Source: JBPOFM01 sp051252455 (GTDB taxonomy: Bacteria; Bacteroidota; Bacteroidia; Flavobacteriales; Flavobacteriaceae). From it: a stretch of 64,000 nucleotides of DNA. The notes beneath the pieces were generated by a model, which was given only the letters and a program-made list of their open reading frames with translations, did no database searches and was not told the DNA's origin. Numbering within the stretch: position 1 is the first letter of the stretch; each line of letters opens with the position of its first letter. Location: positions 372,001 through 436,000 of the forward strand of contig JBPOFM010000002.1 of assembly GCA_051252455.1 (NCBI GenBank), read 5' to 3'. This document shows positions 43,151-53,299 of this stretch, one piece after another. The position numbers and the translations under genes are program-made.

Positions 43151-45781
43151 ATGCAAATCCCAACAAAATATTCAGCGTCAGATGTAGAAGGCAAATGGTA
43201 TGATTACTGGATGAAACACAATTATTTTCATTCAGAACCAGATGAAAGAGAGCCGTACACCATAGTTATTCCTCCACCTAATGTTACTGGAGTTTTGCAC
43301 ATGGGGCACATGCTGAACAATACAATTCAAGATGTTTTGATTCGTCGCGCTCGTTTGCAAGGAAAAAATGCATGTTGGGTGCCTGGTACAGACCATGCGT
43401 CCATTGCAACTGAAGCAAAAGTTGTTGCGAAATTGAAGGAAAAAGGCATTGACAAAAACGATCTGACACGTGACGAATTTTTAGTGCACGCTTGGGAATG
43501 GACGGACGAATATGGTGGTGTTATTTTAGAGCAATTAAAGAAACTTGGGTGTTCTTGTGATTGGGATCGAACCAAATTTACAATGGATGATGATATGAAC
43601 GAATCCGTCATCAAGGTCTTTGTAGATTTGTTCAACAAAGGTTTGATATACAGAGGCTATCGCATGGTCAACTGGGATCCGGAGGCAAAAACCACATTGT
43701 CCGATGAGGAAGTGATCCACGTGGAGCGAACCGATAAGTTATACTATGTCAATTATCAAATTGAAGGCGAAGAGGGTTTTGTAACCATTGCAACCACACG
43801 TCCCGAAACTATTTTAGGTGATACCGCCATTTGTGTGAATCCTGAAGACGATCGATTTAAGCATTTAGTTGGTAAAAAAGTGATCGTTCCCGTGTGCAAT
43901 CGCGCAGTGCCGATTATCGCTGACGACTACGTCGATATGGAATTTGGAACAGGATGTTTAAAAATCACACCAGCACACGACGTCAATGACAAGGCAATAG
44001 GAGATCGACATAATCTCGAAATTATTGATGTTCTAAATGAAGATGGAACGCTCAATAGCTTCGGATTGCATCATGAAGGCAAGGATAGAGTTGCAGCACG
44101 TATGGCTGTTGCCAAGGAGTTGGATGAATTAGGAATTCTTGCTAAAACAGAAGACTACACCCATAAAGTTGGGACAAGTGAACGCACGAAGGCTGTTATT
44201 GAACCACGATTATCTGATCAATGGTTCTTAAAAATGGAAGACCTAGTGAAACCAGCCATCAAAGCTGTTTTGGAAGATGAAGATGTAAAGTTGTATCCAA
44301 AACGTTTCAACAATACCTATCGTCATTGGATGGAAAACATTCGCGATTGGAATATTTCGAGACAGCTACTTTGGGGGCAACAGATTCCTGCTTATTATTA
44401 TGGGGATGGCGCTGATGATTTCGTGGTAGCAGAAAACAAAGCCGATGCGTTGGAATTAGCAAAACAAAAATCTAACAATCAACAGCTGTCAGCTAACGAT
44501 TTAACCCAAGACAAGGATGCACTCGACACATGGTTTTCATCCTGGTTATGGCCGATTAGTGTGTTCGACGGCATTAGAAATCCAAAGAACCCAGAAATCG
44601 ATTATTACTATCCAACCAACGATTTGGTGACAGGTCCAGACATTCTGTTCTTTTGGGTGGCTCGTATGATCATTGCAGGTTATGAATATAGAGATGAAAA
44701 ACCATTTCAAAATGTCTATTTAACAGGCTTGGTTCGTGATAAGCAACGTCGAAAAATGAGCAAATCTTTAGGGAATTCTCCTGATGCCTTAAAACTGATT
44801 GAGGATTATGGTGCTGACGGTGTTCGCGTTGGATTACTATTAAGTTCTGCAGCGGGAAATGACTTAATGTTTGATGAAGATTTATGTCAGCAAGGAAAAG
44901 ATTTTGCTAACAAGATCTGGAATTCATTTCGATTAATCGAAAGTTGGGAAGTTAAAGATATCGCTCAACCTGAAGCTGCGAAAGTTGCTCTTGAATGGTA
45001 TCAATCTAAATTTCAACAAACATTGGCAGAAATTGAAGATCATTACAGCAAATACAGACTGTCTGATGCTTTAATGGGCATTTATAAGTTGATGAAATAC
45101 GAATTCAGCGGTTGGCTTTTGGAATTGGTTAAGCCAGAGTACCAACAACCAATTGATTCTAAAACCTTCAATGCGGTTATTTCCATTTTCGAAGAAAATC
45201 TAAAATTGCTACATCCATTTATGCCATTCTTGACGGAAGAAATCTGGCAATACATCGCAGATCGTACTCCGGAACAGGCTTTAATTGTGGCATCATACCC
45301 GAAGATTGAAACTTTTGACGCGCAACTTATTGCTGATTTTGAAATGGTAAAAGAAGTCGTTTCTGGTGTCAGAACCATTCGAAAAGACAATAATATTTCG
45401 TTTAGAGATACAATCGAGTTATCTGTATTGAACAACGAGAAACGATCTGATACATTCAATTCTGTAATAATAAAATTGGGGAATATTTCAAAAATGGAAA
45501 CAGTCTCCAAAGCAGTTGAAGGCGCTTTGAGTTTCAGGGTTCAATCCAATGAATATTTTGTTCCAATTGTTGGACACATCAATGTAGATGAAGAAATCAA
45601 GAAGATCAACGACGAATTAAAATACACGCAAGGATTTTTGAAATCTGTCCAGAGTAAATTGGCAAATGACCGTTTTGTGAATAATGCACCAGAACAAGTC
45701 TTGCAGAATGAACGAAACAAAGAAGCAGATGCTTTGGCTAAAATAGAAACTTTAGAAGCTAGTTTGAGTAACTTGAAATAA
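43151..45781 (+). CDS. valS: Valyl-tRNA synthetase
   Basis: 876 aa from ATG 43151 (MQIPTKYSASDVEGKWYDYW). Class I signature: PPPNVTGVLHMGHMLN (HIGH) and KMSKSLG (KMSKS). The editing domain has TTRPETILGDTA. The WNISRQLLWGQQIPAYYYG stretch and a C-terminal coiled coil (about 815-876) complete the family layout. The start is moved past the promoter box at 43113-43120. Confidence 0.97.
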   Translation: MQIPTKYSASDVEGKWYDYWMKHNYFHSEPDEREPYTIVIPPPNVTGVLHMGHMLNNTIQDVLIRRARLQGKNACWVPGTDHASIATEAKVVAKLKEKGIDKNDLTRDEFLVHAWEWTDEYGGVILEQLKKLGCSCDWDRTKFTMDDDMNESVIKVFVDLFNKGLIYRGYRMVNWDPEAKTTLSDEEVIHVERTDKLYYVNYQIEGEEGFVTIATTRPETILGDTAICVNPEDDRFKHLVGKKVIVPVCNRAVPIIADDYVDMEFGTGCLKITPAHDVNDKAIGDRHNLEIIDVLNEDGTLNSFGLHHEGKDRVAARMAVAKELDELGILAKTEDYTHKVGTSERTKAVIEPRLSDQWFLKMEDLVKPAIKAVLEDEDVKLYPKRFNNTYRHWMENIRDWNISRQLLWGQQIPAYYYGDGADDFVVAENKADALELAKQKSNNQQLSANDLTQDKDALDTWFSSWLWPISVFDGIRNPKNPEIDYYYPTNDLVTGPDILFFWVARMIIAGYEYRDEKPFQNVYLTGLVRDKQRRKMSKSLGNSPDALKLIEDYGADGVRVGLLLSSAAGNDLMFDEDLCQQGKDFANKIWNSFRLIESWEVKDIAQPEAAKVALEWYQSKFQQTLAEIEDHYSKYRLSDALMGIYKLMKYEFSGWLLELVKPEYQQPIDSKTFNAVISIFEENLKLLHPFMPFLTEEIWQYIADRTPEQALIVASYPKIETFDAQLIADFEMVKEVVSGVRTIRKDNNISFRDTIELSVLNNEKRSDTFNSVIIKLGNISKMETVSKAVEGALSFRVQSNEYFVPIVGHINVDEEIKKINDELKYTQGFLKSVQSKLANDRFVNNAPEQVLQNERNKEADALAKIETLEASLSNLK

Positions 45782-45805
45782 CCATCTAAAGTTATTGTAT
45801 TGGAA

Positions 45806-45834
45806 AAAGGGGCTAAATGATGGCTCCTTTTTTT
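45806..45834 (+). terminator. Terminator after valS
   Basis: Stem AAAGGGGC/GCTCCTTT (one G-U pair), 9-nt loop, then a T-run. It reaches the end of the convergent rodA. Confidence 0.75.
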
Positions 45835-45835
45835 A

Positions 45836-47122
45836 TTACCAATCATACAATCTGTTGGAATCAAGCTTCACGAAAATAAAGAGTAAAATCGTGAATCCCC
45901 AAAGTCCAGAACCCCCATAACTAAAAAATGGAAGCGGAATACCAATGGTAGGAATTAAGCCCATCACCATCCCAATATTAATCATAAAATGCAGAAACAA
46001 TATAGAAGCAACGCAATAGCCGTATACACGACTAAATTGTGACTTTTGCAATTCTGCCAAATAAAGTACACGGGTCAATAAGGCCACAAATAGAATAACA
46101 ACCAAGGCGCTTCCCAAAAAGCCCCATTCTTCCCCTACAGTACTAAAAATATAATCGGTATGTTGCTCTGGTACGAATTTACCTGTAGTTCGTGTACCTT
46201 CCAAGAAACCTTTGCCACTCAAACCTCCAGAACTAATAGCTTTTTCAGATTCGTTGAGGTTGTATAAAATGGTCTGCTTCATTTCCTGTAACTTTTCAGG
46301 ATCGGTTTCTAGACGCAACCATAAGCTGATACGGTCTTGTTGGTGCTCTTTAAGGATGTTTTCATAAAAGTACTTCACACCAAATGCAACTCCTATGCAT
46401 AACAATAAAACACTCACACTTTCAATCAGCATTGGACGTTTTCGTTTTCCTAAAAAGTGTATTCCAAAAACTACCACCGCAGATAATATTGCGGTAAATA
46501 TGATCCCAAATTTAAGTGCAAATACAGACAATAGAATGACTACTACCCCTATGATAAGATAAATGCGTTGCAAGCCCTCTCTATAAAACACAAAAAAGAA
46601 AGCGCCATATACGACGGTACTTCCTGCATCATTTTGCAATAGAATCAAGATCGCAGGTATCATGATGATTGCAATAGTTCTTAATTGGTCCTTGAGTGTG
46701 GTAATGTTGGTTTGTAAATCACTGATGTATTTGGCAACGGCTAGTGAGGTCGCAAATTTGGCAAACTCACTGGGCTGAAAAGTCATTCCGCCGATAGCAT
46801 ACCACGATAAGGCACCATTAACATTTTTTCCAAAGATAAATAGGCCAATTAAGGACAGAAGTGAAGCAAAGTAAATAATACTGGCAAATCGTTCGTAGAA
46901 TTTCGCTTCAATTGCAAGCGTAAGGATAATAAGAGCAATGGTAAGGAGGATAAATACAGCCTGTTTGCCAAAGGGCTGTTCCATGTCAAAATAGCTAGTA
47001 ATTTCTCCTTGATGGGATGCCGACATAATATTAATCCAACCAAAACCTACTAACAGCAGAAATAAGACAATGGTAATCCAATCGAGTCTAAACCCTCGCG
47101 GTTCTCGCTGTGACGTCATCAT
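45836..47122 (-). CDS. rodA: RodA, SEDS peptidoglycan glycosyltransferase
   Basis: 428 aa with about ten membrane helices. SEDS markers: AIGGMTFQPSEFAKFA, the NDAGSTVVYG block with the catalytic Asp region, and the C-terminal IGIPLPFFSYGGSGLWGF. It polymerises lateral-wall peptidoglycan with PBP2, whose gene overlaps by 4 nt upstream. Last gene of the rod operon. Confidence 0.95.
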   Translation of the reverse strand: MMTSQREPRGFRLDWITIVLFLLLVGFGWINIMSASHQGEITSYFDMEQPFGKQAVFILLTIALIILTLAIEAKFYERFASIIYFASLLSLIGLFIFGKNVNGALSWYAIGGMTFQPSEFAKFATSLAVAKYISDLQTNITTLKDQLRTIAIIMIPAILILLQNDAGSTVVYGAFFFVFYREGLQRIYLIIGVVVILLSVFALKFGIIFTAILSAVVVFGIHFLGKRKRPMLIESVSVLLLCIGVAFGVKYFYENILKEHQQDRISLWLRLETDPEKLQEMKQTILYNLNESEKAISSGGLSGKGFLEGTRTTGKFVPEQHTDYIFSTVGEEWGFLGSALVVILFVALLTRVLYLAELQKSQFSRVYGYCVASILFLHFMINIGMVMGLIPTIGIPLPFFSYGGSGLWGFTILLFIFVKLDSNRLYDW

Positions 47123-49077
47123 TGTTCAATCGAGGATTTAGGCTTAATAGCTTGACTATTATTAGAATTAAAATCCTTGTCCTGGTTGTCACTTTCTAAA
47201 GGAATATTGTCGATAATTGCCCCTTTGTTGATGGTAAAAGGTTGGCCAGAATGCGGTTTTTCATACTCGCTTTCTAAACCATGCGTCAAGATCCATGTTT
47301 CCATATCAGTTCGCGTAATTTCACCATGAATATATTTTTCAATCATCAAACTGGCGATTCGACCTGCAAACCGACTTCCCCAATAGCCGTTTTCAACAAA
47401 TACCGCAATTGCGATCGTTGGGTTGTCCTTTGGCGCAAAAGCAACAAAAATAGAATGGTCGGTCAACTGTGTTTTCACGCCATCAATTTTGGTAAAATTC
47501 TCGGCAGTACCTGTTTTTCCACAGATTTCGATACCAGGAATTCGCACCATCGTCGCCGTACCATGATTGTAAACATCGAACATCCCTTGAACAATAGGTT
47601 CAAAATGTTCCTTATCAATTGTGGTGTAGATGGGTTTGGTAAATGTAGAATCTATCTCTCCACCTTGAATTTGTTTGATAATGTGAGGTGTGTAATAATA
47701 CCCACGATTTCCAATCGCAGCAGCCATATTGGCCAATTGAATTGGTGTCGTTAGAATTTCACCTTGTCCAATGGCATTCGATAAGTTATAGGTACTTCCC
47801 CATCTGTTGTCCCCATAGGCACGATCATAAGTTTTACTGTTTGGTACCTTACCGGGTTGTCCAACAGATAAATCGTTATTTAGAAAATTACCCAACCCAA
47901 AACTCTTCACGTGGTTACTCCAGATATCCATACCTTCTCCAGGATCCTTTGTTTTATCGATGATTCTGCGATAAACGTTCGCAAAATAGGCGTTACAAGA
48001 ATTGTAAATACCTCCATTCATCGCTAGTGGGCTAGGGTGGCCATGACAGCCCATTTTTCGTCCTCCATAACTATAGCCATGATTACAACCAAAGCGTTCT
48101 TCCGTCGTAACAATGCCTTCTTGAAGACCAATAAGCGCATTTAAAATCTTAAAAGGTGAACCTGGAGGATACATCGCTTGAAGCCCTCTATCGTACAAAG
48201 GCTTGGCAATGGTATCGTTATAAAGTTTTGAGAAATTTGCGGAACGCTGTCTTCCTACCAACAAACTAGGATTATAAGTTGGCGCAGAAATCATAGCAAG
48301 TATTTCACCAGTCGCAGGCTCTATGGCAACAATACCACCACGTTTGTGTTGCATCAGTCGTTCACCATACTCTTGTAAGACAGCATCAATGGTGATGGTA
48401 ATATCCCGACCAGATTGTGGCAAGGTATCATAAATCCCATCTTTATAGGGTCCAATGTCCCGATTGAATCGGTCTTTCTGTATAAACTTAATCCCTTTTA
48501 CACCACGAAGCACCTCTTCATAGGTTTTTTCGACGCCTTGTTTACCAAGCAAATCACCCATTTTGTAGTAAGGGTTTCGCTCAATGATATACTCATTGGC
48601 TTCTCCAATATCGCCAAGAACGTTGGCGCCTATGGAACGTTGATAATCTCTCAAAGATCGCTTTTGAATATAAAACCCTTCAAATTTCCTGATCTTTTCC
48701 TGTAGCATCGCAAAATCATTTCTGGAAAGTTGAGGCACAAATACAGACGGTAATCTTGGTGAATAGGTATAAGCTTTGTTATAAATATTTAAAAAATCCT
48801 GTTTCGTAATTTTAAGGAGTGAACACAATTCAAGTGTGTCCAAAGGTTTGACTTCCCTTGGAATGACCATCACATCATAAGAAGGTTGGTTGGCAACCAA
48901 AAGTGCACCATGTCTATCATAGATATAACCACGTTTTGGGTAATCATAGACTTTGCGAATGGCGTTATCATCATATAAATTATAAACGTCTGGCTTATAG
49001 ATTTGCAGGTAGAATAGACGTGCAATAAAAATAATTCCAACGGTTGTAATTATTGAAAAAAGTAATAGCTTTCTCAT
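47119..49077 (-). CDS. mrdA: Penicillin-binding protein 2 (transpeptidase)
   Basis: 652 aa. One N-terminal membrane helix, a dimerisation domain with RGYIYDRHG and LGDIGEANEY, then the transpeptidase: the catalytic Ser is in PGSPFKIL (SxxK), SCNAYFANVYR supplies the SxN motif (seen as S-C-N), and KTGTAEN is the KTG box. A hydrophilic C-terminal tail (about 605-652) follows. Cross-links side-wall peptidoglycan with RodA. Overlaps mreD by 4 nt. Confidence 0.95.
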   Translation of the reverse strand: MRKLLLFSIITTVGIIFIARLFYLQIYKPDVYNLYDDNAIRKVYDYPKRGYIYDRHGALLVANQPSYDVMVIPREVKPLDTLELCSLLKITKQDFLNIYNKAYTYSPRLPSVFVPQLSRNDFAMLQEKIRKFEGFYIQKRSLRDYQRSIGANVLGDIGEANEYIIERNPYYKMGDLLGKQGVEKTYEEVLRGVKGIKFIQKDRFNRDIGPYKDGIYDTLPQSGRDITITIDAVLQEYGERLMQHKRGGIVAIEPATGEILAMISAPTYNPSLLVGRQRSANFSKLYNDTIAKPLYDRGLQAMYPPGSPFKILNALIGLQEGIVTTEERFGCNHGYSYGGRKMGCHGHPSPLAMNGGIYNSCNAYFANVYRRIIDKTKDPGEGMDIWSNHVKSFGLGNFLNNDLSVGQPGKVPNSKTYDRAYGDNRWGSTYNLSNAIGQGEILTTPIQLANMAAAIGNRGYYYTPHIIKQIQGGEIDSTFTKPIYTTIDKEHFEPIVQGMFDVYNHGTATMVRIPGIEICGKTGTAENFTKIDGVKTQLTDHSIFVAFAPKDNPTIAIAVFVENGYWGSRFAGRIASLMIEKYIHGEITRTDMETWILTHGLESEYEKPHSGQPFTINKGAIIDNIPLESDNQDKDFNSNNSQAIKPKSSIEQ

Positions 49078-49580
49078 TTACGTTTGGGGCTGAATAATAT
49101 GCTTAAAAGTGTACACACTATTATAGTGAAAATACTTGAGAATAACGTTTTTTTCAGAATTAATAAGATGTCAGAAGTGTTAAAAACTTCCAGTGAAAAG
49201 AGGATCAAATGGTGGATGGTCACAATTATGCTGAAATACACCATTCGAGTGCCAATTTCGATCTGATTAAATTTTATGGTTTGATTATCGTAAATTGTAC
49301 CAAATGCAAACTTCAAAATCGGTGGTCTTATATAGGCAATAGTCACACAAGCAGCGGCATGTATGCCTCCAGTATCCGTGAAAAAATCAACACACAATCC
49401 CAAAAGAAACGCTAAAAAAATAAAGAGCGTCCTGTTGTTATTGATCGGAAATAAGGCAATAAATAATATATACGGATAGGGATTGATATAACCCAAGAAA
49501 TTGATGTGATTCAGAACCAAACCTTGAAGCAGGACCAATAGCAAAAAACGTAAAATATTGTAAAAGTTGATGCTATTCAT
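49074..49580 (-). CDS. mreD: MreD, rod shape-determining membrane protein
   Basis: 168 aa from ATG 49580 (MNSINFYNILRF); a longer frame to 49646 lies wholly within mreC and is rejected. Five or six membrane helices, with the FFTDTGGIHAAACVTIAYIRP-type loop seen in Bacteroidota MreD. Links MreBC to PBP2/RodA. Overlaps mreC by 8 nt and mrdA by 4 nt. Confidence 0.9.
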   Translation of the reverse strand: MNSINFYNILRFLLLVLLQGLVLNHINFLGYINPYPYILFIALFPINNNRTLFIFLAFLLGLCVDFFTDTGGIHAAACVTIAYIRPPILKFAFGTIYDNQTIKFNQIEIGTRMVYFSIIVTIHHLILFSLEVFNTSDILLILKKTLFSSIFTIIVCTLLSILFSPKRK

Positions 49581-50397
49581 TGCTCTCGTTTTGTAAAGAT
49601 TTGATTTCTTTAGCATTGAGGTTTTCAATGATGTACACGTGACCAATGTTCGTCATGTCATTAAAAAGTCGAATGTTGATGGTATACGTGTCGCCACCAA
49701 TATCAAGTGAAAAGTCTTCAACCTTACCTATTAAAATCCCCTTTGGGAAAATGGCTGATTGCCCACCTGTCATAATCGTATCGCCAACAGCAACGGGTGC
49801 AAATTTTGAAATATCAATGAGTTGCACGAAGACTTCTGATTTCCCGTTCCAGACCAATGAGCCTATATGGTTCGTTTTCTTCAGTTGTGCGTTGATCCTG
49901 TTCTTTTTGCTCAATACGGAAAGGACCGTCGCATAATTATTGGAGGTGTTTTCTACAATACCGACAATTCCTTTAGACGTGATCACACCAAAATCCTGCT
50001 TAATATGATCTTTTTTTCCTTTATTGATCGTTAAGTAGTTATTCGTCAGGTTGTAACTATTCTTAAAAACGTCTGCACTGGTAAATTGATAATGGTCACC
50101 CAATAAAGTACTATCCACTTTTGAAACACGCAAAGTGTCAAGATCCATATTGAAAACGATGGTTCTCAATTTTCTATTCTCTTCAATTAACGCTTGATTT
50201 TCCTTTGTTAAATTCAAATACTGACCAAACCCATGCGTAGTTTTGTAAATTCCTCCTGTGAAAAAATTAGCAGAGTTGACAAACTTACTTTTGTGGTAGG
50301 TATGCGATTCAATCGTGAAAAACAGGGATAGGCCAAACAGCAACAAAAACAAAAGGAATGTTTTGTTTCGAATAACAAAATTGATGATTTGCTGCAT
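49573..50397 (-). CDS. mreC: MreC, rod shape-determining protein
   Basis: 274 aa. One membrane helix (about 12-30), a coiled coil (about 60-90) and the MreC beta-barrel core (SKGIVGIVENTSNNYATVL, NHIGSLVWNGKS, VGDTIMTGGQSAIFPKGILIGKV, seen in parts). Periplasmic scaffold that activates PBP2. 9-bp gap from mreB. Confidence 0.94.
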   Translation of the reverse strand: MQQIINFVIRNKTFLLFLLLFGLSLFFTIESHTYHKSKFVNSANFFTGGIYKTTHGFGQYLNLTKENQALIEENRKLRTIVFNMDLDTLRVSKVDSTLLGDHYQFTSADVFKNSYNLTNNYLTINKGKKDHIKQDFGVITSKGIVGIVENTSNNYATVLSVLSKKNRINAQLKKTNHIGSLVWNGKSEVFVQLIDISKFAPVAVGDTIMTGGQSAIFPKGILIGKVEDFSLDIGGDTYTINIRLFNDMTNIGHVYIIENLNAKEIKSLQNESNE

Positions 50398-50406
50398 TTT
50401 TGTTTA

Positions 50407-51435
50407 CTATTTAATCAAGATGCTTTTAAATTTCGCAAGATTTTTAAGCACGATTCCTGTACCTCTTACGACTGCTCTCAAAGGATCTTCGGCAATGTAA
50501 ACTGGTAAGTCGGTTTTTTGTGACAATCGTTTATCCAAGCCGCGCAGCATAGAGCCACCACCTGCCAGATAAATTCCTGTGTTATAGATGTCAGCAGCCA
50601 ATTCCGGAGGGGTCTGTGACAAGGTTTCCATAACAGAATCTTCGATTCTCAAAATGGATTTATCAAGTGCTTTGGCGATTTCTCTATAGGAAATCTGTAC
50701 CTGCTTTGGTTTTCCTGTCAAAAGATCACGTCCTTGAACGCTCATTTCTTCTGGTGGTAAATCTAAATCTTCGGTGGCAGCACCAATCTGTATTTTTATC
50801 TTTTCTGCTGTGCGTTCACCAACATACAAGTTGTGCTGGGTTCGCATATAGTAAATAATATCATTCGTAAAAACGTCTCCTGCAACTTTCACAGATTTGT
50901 CACAAACAATGCCTCCAAGTGCAATCACGGCAATTTCGGTGGTTCCACCTCCAATATCAACAATCATATTCCCTTTTGGCTGCATAATGTCGATGCCAAT
51001 ACCAATAGCGGCTGCCATCGGTTCGTGAATCAAATAAACCTCCTTACCATTCACACGCTCACAAGATTCTTTTACAGCACGCATTTCCACTTCCGTAATG
51101 CCAGATGGAATACAAACCACCATTCTCAAGGCTGGGTTGAATAACTTCTTCTTAAGTGCGGGTATATTTTTGATGAATAGATTGATCATCTGTTCAGAAG
51201 CATCAAAATCAGCAATAACGCCATCTTTCAAAGGCCTGATGGTTTTGATGTTTTCATGCGTTTTTCCTTGCATCATGCTGGCCTCTTTACCAACTGCAAT
51301 AATTTTTCCAGTAATCCGGTCTCTGGCAACTATGGATGGACTATCCACAACAACTTTATCATTATGGATAATTAATGTATTTGCGGTTCCTAAATCTATG
51401 GCTATTTCTTCTGTCAAGAAATCAAAAAATCCCAT
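50407..51435 (-). CDS. mreB: MreB, actin-like rod shape determinant
   Basis: 342 aa. Nucleotide-site motifs: IDLGTANTLI, IVDIGGGTTEIAVI and LAGGGSMLRGLDKRL. KGMVICIPSGITEVE-type block here is VVCIPSGITEVEMRAV. Forms filaments below the inner membrane that guide wall growth. First gene of mreBCD-mrdA-rodA; no exact TAnnTTTG box just upstream, so it may be read from purH or from a weaker promoter. Confidence 0.97.
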   Translation of the reverse strand: MGFFDFLTEEIAIDLGTANTLIIHNDKVVVDSPSIVARDRITGKIIAVGKEASMMQGKTHENIKTIRPLKDGVIADFDASEQMINLFIKNIPALKKKLFNPALRMVVCIPSGITEVEMRAVKESCERVNGKEVYLIHEPMAAAIGIGIDIMQPKGNMIVDIGGGTTEIAVIALGGIVCDKSVKVAGDVFTNDIIYYMRTQHNLYVGERTAEKIKIQIGAATEDLDLPPEEMSVQGRDLLTGKPKQVQISYREIAKALDKSILRIEDSVMETLSQTPPELAADIYNTGIYLAGGGSMLRGLDKRLSQKTDLPVYIAEDPLRAVVRGTGIVLKNLAKFKSILIK

Positions 51436-51621
51436 CTGCGTTTGTTAATTGAAAAGGTTGATATTAGTTTTTTGGTTGTTGTTGTAAATGTAATAAATCT
51501 TACTAAATATTCTGATTTTAATAATATACGTTAATTTCTATGTTTTAGATGATATTCTTTTGATATTTTTCGAATCAATAACCGCAATAATTCTCACAAG
51601 ACACACACATTCGTAGGTGTA

Positions 51622-53154
51622 TTAATGTTTGAAATGACGTATGCCTGTCATCACCATAGAGATACCATTTTGATTGCAATAATCGATACTCAATTCATCC
51701 TTGATCGAACCACCTGGCTGTATAACCGAAGTGATACCTGCGTTGTCAGCAATTTCCACACAATCGGGAAATGGAAAAAACGCATCACTCGCCATGACTG
51801 CGCCTTTCAAATCAAATTTAAAGGATTGCGCTTTATGAATCGCCTGGTTCAAAGCATCCACACGACTGGTTTGTCCTGTTCCGCTGGCACACAATTGCTT
51901 GTTTTTTGCCAAAACAATGGTATTCGATTTGGTATGCTTGCAAATTTTCGATGCAAACATCAAGTCTTCTAACTCACTTTGCGATGGTTTATTGTCGGTC
52001 GCATAAGATAAATCTTCAATGGCATCCGTAACGTTGTCTTTATCCTGAACCAAAATACCATTCAAACAACTTCTAACAGTCGTTTTTGGTAACTCAATAT
52101 CGTTTAGTTTTAGTAAGCGGCGATTCTTTTTACCTTTTAAGATGTCCAAAGCATCCGAAGAAAATGAAGGTGCAATAACCACCTCACAAAATAAATCATG
52201 AATTTCTTCCGCCGTTGCCTTGTCGATTTCAGTATTGCTAATTAAGATACCGCCAAATGCAGATACTGGATCACCAGCCAACGCATCCACATACGCTTGA
52301 TGAATGGTGTCGCGTTGCGCGATGCCGCAAGCATTATTATGCTTTAAAATGGCGAAGGTTGGCGCTTCATTTTTGAATTCGTTCATCAAATTAACCGATG
52401 CATCAATATCCAATAGATTATTATAACTCAACTCCTTGCCGTGCAATTTGGTAAACATCGCATCAAAATCGCCATAGAAAAATCCTTTTTGATGCGGATT
52501 TTCGCCATAACGTAGAACCTCTCCCTTCGTTTCGCTGATTTTTAAAACTGCTTCTTCTTGATTTTTGTTGAAATAATTGAAAATCGCAGAATCATAATGA
52601 GACGATACATTGAATGCTTTGGCAGCAAAACGCTGTCTGTCGGCTTCCGAAGTCTCGCCGTTTTGCGATTTCAAAAGTTCCAAAAATTCCGCATAATCCT
52701 CAACCGAGGACACACAAATAACGTCTGCATAATTTTTTGCAGCTGCACGTATCAAGGAAATACCGCCAATATCAATTTTTTCGATGATATCTGCATGGTC
52801 TGCTCCAGACGCAACCGTTTTCTCAAAGGGATACAAATCCACAAGGACCAAATCGATTTGCGGAATGTCAAATTCTTTCAATTCAGCAACATCACTATCG
52901 TTGTTTTGTCTGTTCAAGATCCCTCCAAAAACTTTTGGATGCAAAGTTTTCACGCGGCCTCCCAAAATGGAAGGATAAGAAGTGACATCTTCAACAGGAA
53001 TCACGTTGATGCCTAAATCTTTAATAAATTTTTCTGTGCCTCCAGTAGAGTAGATGGTGACGCCAAGTGTGTCCAATTGCCGTACGATCGGCTCTAATCC
53101 ATCTTTACTGAAAACAGAAATTAAGGCCGATTTAATCGCTTTGTTGTTGCTCAT
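51622..53154 (-). CDS. purH: Bifunctional AICAR transformylase/IMP cyclohydrolase
   Basis: 510 aa; last two steps of IMP synthesis. The N-terminal MGS-like cyclohydrolase domain has STGGTEKFI, GGRVKTLHPKVFGGIL and SLIRAAAKN. The C-terminal transformylase domain has LRYGENPHQKG, LKHNNACGIA and SDAFFPFPD, and ends with MVMTGIRHFKH. Normal length. Promoter at 53180-53187; mreB lies 186 bp downstream. Confidence 0.97.
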   Translation of the reverse strand: MSNNKAIKSALISVFSKDGLEPIVRQLDTLGVTIYSTGGTEKFIKDLGINVIPVEDVTSYPSILGGRVKTLHPKVFGGILNRQNNDSDVAELKEFDIPQIDLVLVDLYPFEKTVASGADHADIIEKIDIGGISLIRAAAKNYADVICVSSVEDYAEFLELLKSQNGETSEADRQRFAAKAFNVSSHYDSAIFNYFNKNQEEAVLKISETKGEVLRYGENPHQKGFFYGDFDAMFTKLHGKELSYNNLLDIDASVNLMNEFKNEAPTFAILKHNNACGIAQRDTIHQAYVDALAGDPVSAFGGILISNTEIDKATAEEIHDLFCEVVIAPSFSSDALDILKGKKNRRLLKLNDIELPKTTVRSCLNGILVQDKDNVTDAIEDLSYATDNKPSQSELEDLMFASKICKHTKSNTIVLAKNKQLCASGTGQTSRVDALNQAIHKAQSFKFDLKGAVMASDAFFPFPDCVEIADNAGITSVIQPGGSIKDELSIDYCNQNGISMVMTGIRHFKH

Positions 53155-53179
53155 TATGTAGTTGTGTGGTTTTAAAGTG

Positions 53180-53187
53180 CAAAAATA
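53180..53187 (-). promoter_or_regulatory. -7 promoter box (TATTTTTG) for purH
   Basis: An exact TAnnTTTG match on the minus strand, 25 nt before the ATG. No purine riboswitch-like fold was seen in the short leader. Confidence 0.6.
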
Positions 53188-53299
53188 CAGTTTTCAAAAG
53201 AAAATTGGGGTGGACAAACAGGAGATTATTTTTGTTTTTTGTAACAATCAATTGTTAATTACGTCCTATCTTTAAATTCCATAAAAACAACCGACATTC

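Noticed and set aside
47281..47963. Long plus-strand frames opposite mrdA
   Set aside because: Shadows of the PBP2 gene, whose motifs are clear on the minus strand.
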